This document shows positions 6,664-9,432 of a stretch of 9,432 bases of DNA, piece by piece. The stretch comes from Syntrophomonadaceae bacterium (GTDB lineage Bacteria > Bacillota > Dethiobacteria > PWVN01): positions 1 to 9,432 of the forward strand of contig PWVN01000233.1 of the NCBI GenBank assembly GCA_003561835.1. Direction: 5' to 3'. A program made the position numbers and the translations under genes. The stretch's first letter is position 1. Every line of letters starts with the position of its first letter. A model generated the notes under the pieces. The model ran no database searches, had not been told where the DNA came from, and worked only from the letters and a program-made list of their open reading frames with translations.

Positions 6664-7023
6664 TTAGCGGTTTACAACCTGAACTCCCTGTATGTTAACA
6701 TTGACCTGGCTGACCTTCAGCCCTGTGATTTTCTCCAGGGTATATTGGACCTTTTCCATGACATTCTTGGCCACCTGGGGAATCCGGGTGCCGTAGCTGA
6801 CAACGATATACAAATCGACGATGAGCTGATCTTCTTCCAGCTTGATTTGCACACCCTTGCTAAGGTTGTCCCTCCCCAGGAGCTCGCTGATGCCGTCCTT
6901 CAACTTGCGGGAAGACATACCCACCAGGCCGTAGCACTCGATGGCGGCGTACCCCGCCAGCATGGCCAACAGTTCTTCCGCGATGACGATCTTGCCGAGC
7001 TTCGTGGTCATCTCATTGGACAT
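6664..7023 (-). CDS. yloU: Asp23/Gls24 family envelope stress protein, YloU-like
   Basis: A 119-aa Asp23/Gls24-family protein. Members are small envelope-associated proteins linked to cell wall stress; the exact role of YloU is not known. The conserved order is GKIVIAEELLAMLAGYAAIE, then CYGLVGMSSRKLKDGISELL, then a strand-rich section with DLYIVVSYGTRIPQVAKNV and a final VNVNIQGVQV. An in-frame TTG at 7044 would add 7 residues with a G-rich site upstream, but ATG 7023 has AGGAG 6 nt upstream and MSNEMTTKLGKI closely resembles the B. subtilis YloU start, so I chose it. It is directly upstream of fakA, the same pairing as yloU-yloV in B. subtilis, which suggests a function tied to membrane lipid supply. 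Confidence 0.92.
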   Translation of the reverse strand: MSNEMTTKLGKIVIAEELLAMLAGYAAIECYGLVGMSSRKLKDGISELLGRDNLSKGVQIKLEEDQLIVDLYIVVSYGTRIPQVAKNVMEKVQYTLEKITGLKVSQVNVNIQGVQVVNR

Positions 7024-7075
7024 TTCTCTCTCCTGGCCCTTCAAACCTGTACACCCCCTTATTGATCTCTTTGTA

Positions 7076-7282
7076 TTATGTAGCCCTGCATTTTTCCAGA
7101 TCCTTAAGCTCCTTGAGCAGGGCCTGCAGGTCTGCCCCGTGCCTGAGGGCCGCCTCCTGCAGGTTCTCCTTCATCACCTTCATGCAGCCGCTGCAGCTCA
7201 TCCCGTGCTTCTCGAAAACGTCGTAGGCCTCGGGATATGCCGTGAGGATCTCGAACATGATGGTCTCCCTGGTTATCTTCAT
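7076..7282 (-). CDS. DUF1858 small CxxC protein
   Basis: A 68-aa protein of the DUF1858 type (a disulfide redox-like domain also found attached to hybrid cluster proteins). The conserved pattern is a short helix ITRETIMFEILTAYPEA, then FEKHGMSCSGCM with Cys30 and Cys33 in a CxxC motif, then a charged helical tail. Such proteins are common in anaerobes; a redox or metal-binding role is inferred, not shown. The start is ATG 7282 after a GGAAGGGAG-type site. It is first in the operon, 52 bp before yloU, with a promoter-like box at 7327-7335. Its presence in front of yloU-fakA differs from the B. subtilis arrangement as I recall it. Confidence 0.85.
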   Translation of the reverse strand: MKITRETIMFEILTAYPEAYDVFEKHGMSCSGCMKVMKENLQEAALRHGADLQALLKELKDLEKCRAT

Positions 7283-7326
7283 TTCCCCCGCTCCCTTCCT
7301 TCTTTTTCAGAAAGGGGATAATAGTT

Positions 7327-7335
7327 ATTATACCA
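7327..7335 (-). promoter_or_regulatory. Extended -10 promoter of the DUF1858-yloU-fakA-degV operon
   Basis: On the reverse strand this reads TGG-TATAAT, a perfect -10 with the TGn extension. No clear -35 is present 17 bp upstream, which extended -10 promoters tolerate. A start near 7320 leaves a leader of about 38 nt. A small inverted repeat CAGGA/TCCTG (7342-7356) covers the would-be -35 area. Confidence 0.55.
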
Positions 7336-7384
7336 TATCAACAGGAGAAAATCCTGCCGGGCCGCCGTGCAATTATCATCTTTT

Positions 7385-7403
7385 GAGCTGTTTCGAGCTG
7401 TTT
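7385..7403. repeat. Tandem 9-bp direct repeat between divergent promoters
   Basis: GAGCTGTTT occurs at 7385-7393 and again at 7395-7403, a period of 10 bp, i.e. about one helical turn. It lies upstream of both the rpmB and the DUF1858 promoters. It could hold two copies of a regulator on one face of the helix, or be chance. Confidence 0.4.
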
Positions 7404-7419
7404 TATGCCGGAATTTTAC

Positions 7420-7449
7420 TTGCCAAAAAAACCGGGTTTGTGGTAAACT
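7420..7449 (+). promoter_or_regulatory. sigma-A promoter of rpmB
   Basis: TTGCCA (7420-7425, 5 of 6) and TAAACT (7444-7449, 4 of 6) are separated by 18 bp, and TGG directly before the -10 gives an extended -10. A start near 7456 is 22 nt before AGGAGG (7478-7483), which lies 8 nt before the rpmB ATG. Confidence 0.6.
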
Positions 7450-7491
7450 AAGTAAAGTGAAATGGCGGCACCAGATTAGGAGGGTTGTTAA

Positions 7492-7683
7492 ATGGCAAAA
7501 GAATGTGTTGTCTGCGGAAAAAGTACGCAAACTGGCTTCCGGGTAAGCCACTCCAATATAAAGACGAAGAGGAAATGGAAGCCCAATATCCAGAGGGTGA
7601 GAATCCTCATCAAGGGTACCCCGCAAAGAGCCAACGTCTGCACCCGCTGCCTCAAGGCGGGCCGGGTCCAAAGGGCCCTCTAA
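7492..7683 (+). CDS. rpmB: 50S ribosomal protein L28 (zinc-binding C+ form)
   Basis: A 63-aa L28, a small protein of the large ribosomal subunit. KTKRKWKPNIQRVRI (24-38) is the conserved rRNA-binding core. Cys5, Cys8, Cys50 and Cys53 form two CxxC pairs, the four-cysteine zinc ribbon of the C+ type; some bacteria switch to a cysteine-free copy under zinc limitation, and none is seen in this window. The ATG at 7492 has AGGAGG 8 nt upstream and a good promoter. It is a single-gene unit ending in a terminator shared with spoVM. The neighbours (yloU-fakA on one side, spoVM on the other) match its location in Bacillus. Confidence 0.98.
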   Translation: MAKECVVCGKSTQTGFRVSHSNIKTKRKWKPNIQRVRILIKGTPQRANVCTRCLKAGRVQRAL

Positions 7684-7687
7684 CAAC

Positions 7688-7711
7688 AAAAAGCGCTGGG
7701 AAGCGCTTTTT
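7688..7711. terminator. Bidirectional terminator shared by rpmB and spoVM
   Basis: AAAAAGCGCT (7688-7697), loop GGGA, AGCGCTTTTT (7702-7711): a 10-bp stem with A and T tracts on both sides, so it works on both strands. It starts 5 bp after the rpmB stop. On the other strand the stem includes two bases of the spoVM stop codon, so translation ends inside the terminator. Confidence 0.88.
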
Positions 7712-7790
7712 ATTGTTTCTGGAAGATATTCATTATCTTTTTCAGGACAGAACCCAGCAATTTCGGCACCTTAATCGTGTAAAACTTCAT
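7710..7790 (-). CDS. spoVM: Stage V sporulation protein M
   Basis: A 26-codon gene on the reverse strand, from ATG 7790 to TAA 7710. The protein begins MKFYTIKVPKLLGSV and ends KKIMNIFQKQ. B. subtilis SpoVM is also 26 aa and begins MKFYTIKLPKFLGG, so the first 13 residues differ at only two conservative positions, and Pro9, which is important for its localisation, is kept. SpoVM is an amphipathic helix that binds the convex forespore membrane and anchors the coat ATPase SpoIVA; it also inhibits FtsH. The remainder here alternates hydrophobic and Lys residues, as an amphipathic helix should. AAGGAGG plus a G run lies just upstream. Position next to rpmB and convergent with it is as I recall for Bacillus. 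It starts 21 bp after the membrane protein gene, so the two may share an mRNA. Confidence 0.95.
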   Translation of the reverse strand: MKFYTIKVPKLLGSVLKKIMNIFQKQ

Positions 7791-7811
7791 GGTTTCCCCC
7801 CTCCTTCATTA

Positions 7812-8003
7812 TTAAATCCACCGCCTCCGGTCCACGCCGAAGAGCATCCATCCGCTAAAGATGAAGAGAAGGCCCAGCAAAATCAGCAGCAAGTATGTAG
7901 GCAGCGTTTCCACGATGAGGCCGACCCCTGCCGCCGCCAGGATCAGGCCCGCGGCCTTCCGGGCCACCTGACCCAGGCCCCGGTACCGCCATCTTCTGAA
8001 CAT
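7812..8003 (-). CDS. Small membrane protein upstream of spoVM, unknown family
   Basis: A 63-aa protein that I do not recognise. Its order is a very basic N-terminus (MFRRWRYRGLGQVARK), a hydrophobic hairpin formed by AAGLILAAAGVGLIV (about 17-31) and LLLILLGLLFIFSGWMLF (about 37-54) around ETLPTY, and a basic tail (VDRRRWI). Both ends are probably cytosolic. The chosen start is ATG 8003, because GGGAGG lies 6 nt upstream; an in-frame ATG at 8030 has no ribosome site and would lie upstream of the transcript start predicted from the -10-like box at 8034-8041. It ends 21 bp before spoVM and no terminator separates them, so they are likely cotranscribed. A sporulation role is inferred from that context alone. 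Confidence 0.7.
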   Translation of the reverse strand: MFRRWRYRGLGQVARKAAGLILAAAGVGLIVETLPTYLLLILLGLLFIFSGWMLFGVDRRRWI

Positions 8004-8013
8004 AGAACCCCTC

Positions 8014-8051
8014 CCTGCCGCAGACTTCATTACAGTATATGCTGCGGCAGG
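8014..8051. repeat. 10-bp perfect inverted repeat around the promoter-like box
   Basis: CCTGCCGCAG (8014-8023) and CTGCGGCAGG (8042-8051) are exact complements separated by 18 bp. No T tract follows on either strand, so it does not look like a terminator of the peptidase gene. The spacer contains the sigma-E-like box and the right-hand transcript side leads straight into the ribosome site of the 63-aa gene. Confidence 0.6.
8034..8041 (-). promoter_or_regulatory. Candidate sigma-E -10 box for the membrane protein-spoVM unit
   Basis: The reverse strand reads CATATACT, matching CATACAnT at 6 of 7 fixed positions. The -35 is poor: GCAACTT resembles the consensus at 5 of 7 but at a spacing of only 11 bp. 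spoVM is sigma-E dependent in B. subtilis, which favours the idea. Confidence 0.3.
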
Positions 8052-8067
8052 AAAGTTGCTACCCTTT

Positions 8068-9174
8068 TTATGTGATCATCAGGGCGTGGCAGAATTCCGC
8101 CGTCTTCACCAGATTCTCCACGGAAATTTCTTCGTCGGTGGTGTGGACCTTCCGGGAACCGTTCCCCAGGTTCAGGCAGCGAATGCCCCCGGCATTTAAG
8201 ATGTTGGCGTCGCTCCCCCCGCCCAGGGCCTGCCGCTCCGGTTTCAGCCCCAGTTTCTTCAGGGCTTTTACGGCCCTAAGGCTGACCTCTTCCTCCTCCC
8301 CGATATGGAAGGAGCTGTAGAGCCTCTCGTGCCGGAAGTCCACCTGGGCTCCCAGCACCGCCGCCTCCTTTACGAAGACCTGGGCCATCTTTTTGGTCTC
8401 CTCATCCACCCTCTTTTCCACCAGGCTGCGGACTTCCCCCTTGATCTCCACCTGGTCGGGGACGATATTGGTGGCCTTCCCCCCGGAGATGACCCCGATA
8501 TTGCTGGTAGTCTCCTTATCGATCCTGCCCACCTTCAGACTGGCGATGGCCCTGGACGCCGCCTGGATGGCGTTGATGCCCTCTTCCGGCGCCACGCCGG
8601 CGTGACTGGCCCTGCCCCGGACGGTGATCTTGATGCCGTCCTGGGCCGGCGCCCGGACCACCAGGGACCCCACAGGCCCCGAGGAGTCGAAGGTGTAGGC
8701 CGTCTTGGCCCGAAGCTGCCCCGTCTCCAGGGCCTTGGCCCCGAAGAGGCCGCCTTCCTCGGCGATGGTGAAGGCCACCTCGATGTCGGGATGGCTGTCA
8801 CCCTTCTCTTTGAGCACCCGTAAAGCCTCCAGGATGGCCACGATCCCGGCACAGTTGTCGGAGGCAAGGATGGTCTTACCTTCCGAGCGGATGACGCCCT
8901 CCTCCACCACGGGCTTGATCCCTGTCCCCGGCTCCACCCGGTCCATGTGGGCCAGGAAGAGGAGGGCCGGCCCCTCTTTGTTCCCCTTCAGCCGGCCGAT
9001 GACGTTTCCCGCCTCGCCGTTGTACTTCTCCCCCGCCCTGTCCTCGTAGACTTCCAGCCCCATCTCCTTCATCTTGCCCATAAGGGCGTCGGCCATCTGC
9101 CTCTCCTTGAAGGTCAAACTGTCGATCTGCACCAGCTCCAGAAATTCCGCCACCAACCGCTCCTGATTCACCAT
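8068..9174 (-). CDS. M20-family metallopeptidase, PepT-like
   Basis: A 368-aa zinc peptidase of the M20 family, close to the peptidase T-like (PepT2/YqjE) group; it probably cleaves small peptides in the cytosol, but substrate choice is not visible. Numbered from ATG 9174: LAHMDRV (74-80) gives metal ligand His76 and Asp78; SDNCAG gives the bridging Asp106; AEEGG gives catalytic Glu139 and ligand Glu140; FDSSGP gives Asp163; KVHTTDE gives ligand His344. The lid/dimerisation domain (about 177-290) has GRASHAG with His191. So all expected zinc ligands are intact. An in-frame GTG at 9183 is possible, but ATG 9174 has GGAG 8 nt upstream and starts MVNQERLVAEFLEL as in relatives. It stands alone behind its own promoters; 64 bp separate it from the 63-aa gene. 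Confidence 0.9.
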   Translation of the reverse strand: MVNQERLVAEFLELVQIDSLTFKERQMADALMGKMKEMGLEVYEDRAGEKYNGEAGNVIGRLKGNKEGPALLFLAHMDRVEPGTGIKPVVEEGVIRSEGKTILASDNCAGIVAILEALRVLKEKGDSHPDIEVAFTIAEEGGLFGAKALETGQLRAKTAYTFDSSGPVGSLVVRAPAQDGIKITVRGRASHAGVAPEEGINAIQAASRAIASLKVGRIDKETTSNIGVISGGKATNIVPDQVEIKGEVRSLVEKRVDEETKKMAQVFVKEAAVLGAQVDFRHERLYSSFHIGEEEEVSLRAVKALKKLGLKPERQALGGGSDANILNAGGIRCLNLGNGSRKVHTTDEEISVENLVKTAEFCHALMIT

Positions 9175-9194
9175 AGGGTTCACTCCATTCGAGT

Positions 9195-9262
9195 ATTATA
9201 ATTTATTCAACTCACCCTGATAATATTAAAGTATTATCGGGGAAACCCTTCCAGGCCGTCAA
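9195..9262 (-). promoter_or_regulatory. Two staggered sigma-A promoters of the peptidase gene
   Basis: Reverse-strand promoter one: TTGACG (9257-9262, 5 of 6), 18 bp, GATAAT (9233-9238, 5 of 6). Promoter two, nearer the gene: TTATCA (9218-9223, 4 of 6), 17 bp, TATAAT (9195-9200, 6 of 6), giving a leader of about 14 nt to ATG 9174. Confidence 0.55.
9215..9242. repeat. Palindrome over both peptidase promoters (possible operator)
   Basis: GATAATA (9219-9225), 6 bp, TATTATC (9232-9238) is perfect, and one T-G pair plus CCC/GGG extends it to 11-bp arms. It covers the -10 of the far promoter and the -35 of the near one, the expected place for a repressor. There is no T tract on either side. Confidence 0.55.
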
Positions 9263-9306
9263 AAAAAGTTGCCTTTCCTAGTGTGTGCCAGGCAGAGCAA
9301 AAGATA

Positions 9307-9321
9307 CTGCAGATTCTGCAG
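9307..9321. repeat. 15-bp palindrome CTGCAGA-T-TCTGCAG
   Basis: A perfect palindrome with a single central base, containing two copies of CTGCAG, directly beside the repeated terminator arm. Role unknown. Confidence 0.4.
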
Positions 9322-9330
9322 CACCCCCGG

Positions 9331-9373
9331 AAAAAGCAAACCCCCGGGAGCGCAGGACGCTTCCCGGGGGTGC
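9331..9373 (-). terminator. Terminator of a minus-strand gene entering from the right
   Basis: CCCCCGGGAGCG (9341-9352) and CGCTTCCCGGGGG (9358-9370) form a 12-bp GC-rich stem with one bulged base and a 5-nt loop. On the reverse strand it is followed by TTTGCTTTTT. It starts 14 bp after the stop of the partial frame at 9388. Confidence 0.7.
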
Positions 9374-9387
9374 TTCATTTGCAATAA

Positions 9388-9432
9388 TTAGGGCAGTTCA
9401 TGGCACTCAGCACCTGTGAGTTTCAACAGCCC
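9388..9432 (-). CDS. C-terminal end of an unidentified gene
   Basis: The only reverse-strand frame open from the right edge ends with TAA at 9388-9390 and reads GLLKLTGAECHELP. Fourteen residues are too few to assign a family. The terminator just beyond the stop is the main reason to believe it is coding; the other two frames stop within a few codons. Confidence 0.45.
   Translation of the reverse strand, partial: GLLKLTGAECHELP

Noticed and set aside
7283..7491. Riboswitch or T-box in the divergent spacer or other leaders
   Set aside because: No T-box motif, conserved riboswitch core or leader long enough was seen; promoters and short repeats account for the spacer.
8004..8030. Longer start (ATG 8030) for the 63-aa membrane protein
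   Set aside because: No ribosome site upstream, and the ATG lies at or before the likely transcript start; ATG 8003 has GGGAGG at good spacing.
8535..8867. Long frames overlapping the peptidase, fakA, degV and ylbJ genes in other phases
   Set aside because: They are Arg/Pro/Gly-rich shadows that result from high GC at third codon positions of well-recognised genes.
9400..9432. Plus-strand ATG open to the right edge
   Set aside because: No convincing ribosome site or promoter, and the opposite strand has a stop codon followed by a terminator, which fits a minus-strand gene.
1..9432. CRISPR, insertion sequence, prophage or toxin-antitoxin system
   Set aside because: No regularly spaced repeats, transposase or integrase frames, or typical toxin-antitoxin pairs were found on either strand.

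Overview
The window looks like chromosome from an endospore-forming, fairly GC-rich member of the Clostridia (Peptococcia/Moorellia/Thermoanaerobacteria-like). This rests on the mix of sporulation genes (spoVM, ylbJ, an alpha/beta-type SASP), Firmicutes housekeeping genes (rpmB, yloU, yloV/fakA, degV, rsmD, coaD, ylbK, ylbL), strong Shine-Dalgarno sites and frequent TTG/GTG starts. No mobile element, CRISPR array, tRNA or rRNA was seen. It is mostly a core region, with the novelty in small genes and in intergenic structure.

Layout, left to right. 1-2359: the start of a YlbL-type PDZ/Lon-like protease (minus, runs off the left edge), a YlbK patatin-like hydrolase (minus), and the sporulation membrane protein YlbJ (plus, divergent from ylbK). 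2366-3426: coaD and rsmD (minus, 4-bp overlap), convergent with ylbJ and only 6 bp from its stop. 3427-3707: a structured intergenic region with two strong hairpins, one a plus-strand terminator with no adjacent plus-strand gene, and a short SD-led ORF. 3708-3956: an alpha/beta SASP with its own terminator and a candidate sigma-G promoter. 4062-7282: a minus-strand operon read DUF1858 - Asp23/YloU - FakA/YloV - DegV/FakB, then a terminator; it encodes the kinase and a fatty-acid carrier of fatty acid uptake. 7283-7491: divergent promoters. 7492-7683: rpmB (plus), sharing a bidirectional terminator with spoVM.

7710-8003: a 26-codon spoVM (minus) and, 19 bp upstream of it, a 63-aa membrane protein that I do not recognise. 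8068-9174: an M20-family PepT-like peptidase (minus) with two possible overlapping promoters and a long palindrome across them. 9321-9432: terminator and last codons of another minus-strand gene that enters from the right edge.

Three sporulation units (ylbJ, the SASP, and the membrane protein plus spoVM) are interleaved with vegetative operons. The best hidden item is spoVM, which is too short for usual ORF thresholds. The most testable regulatory idea is that ylbJ, which has no terminator of its own, is read through as antisense RNA across coaD-rsmD to the orphan plus-strand terminator near 3650.
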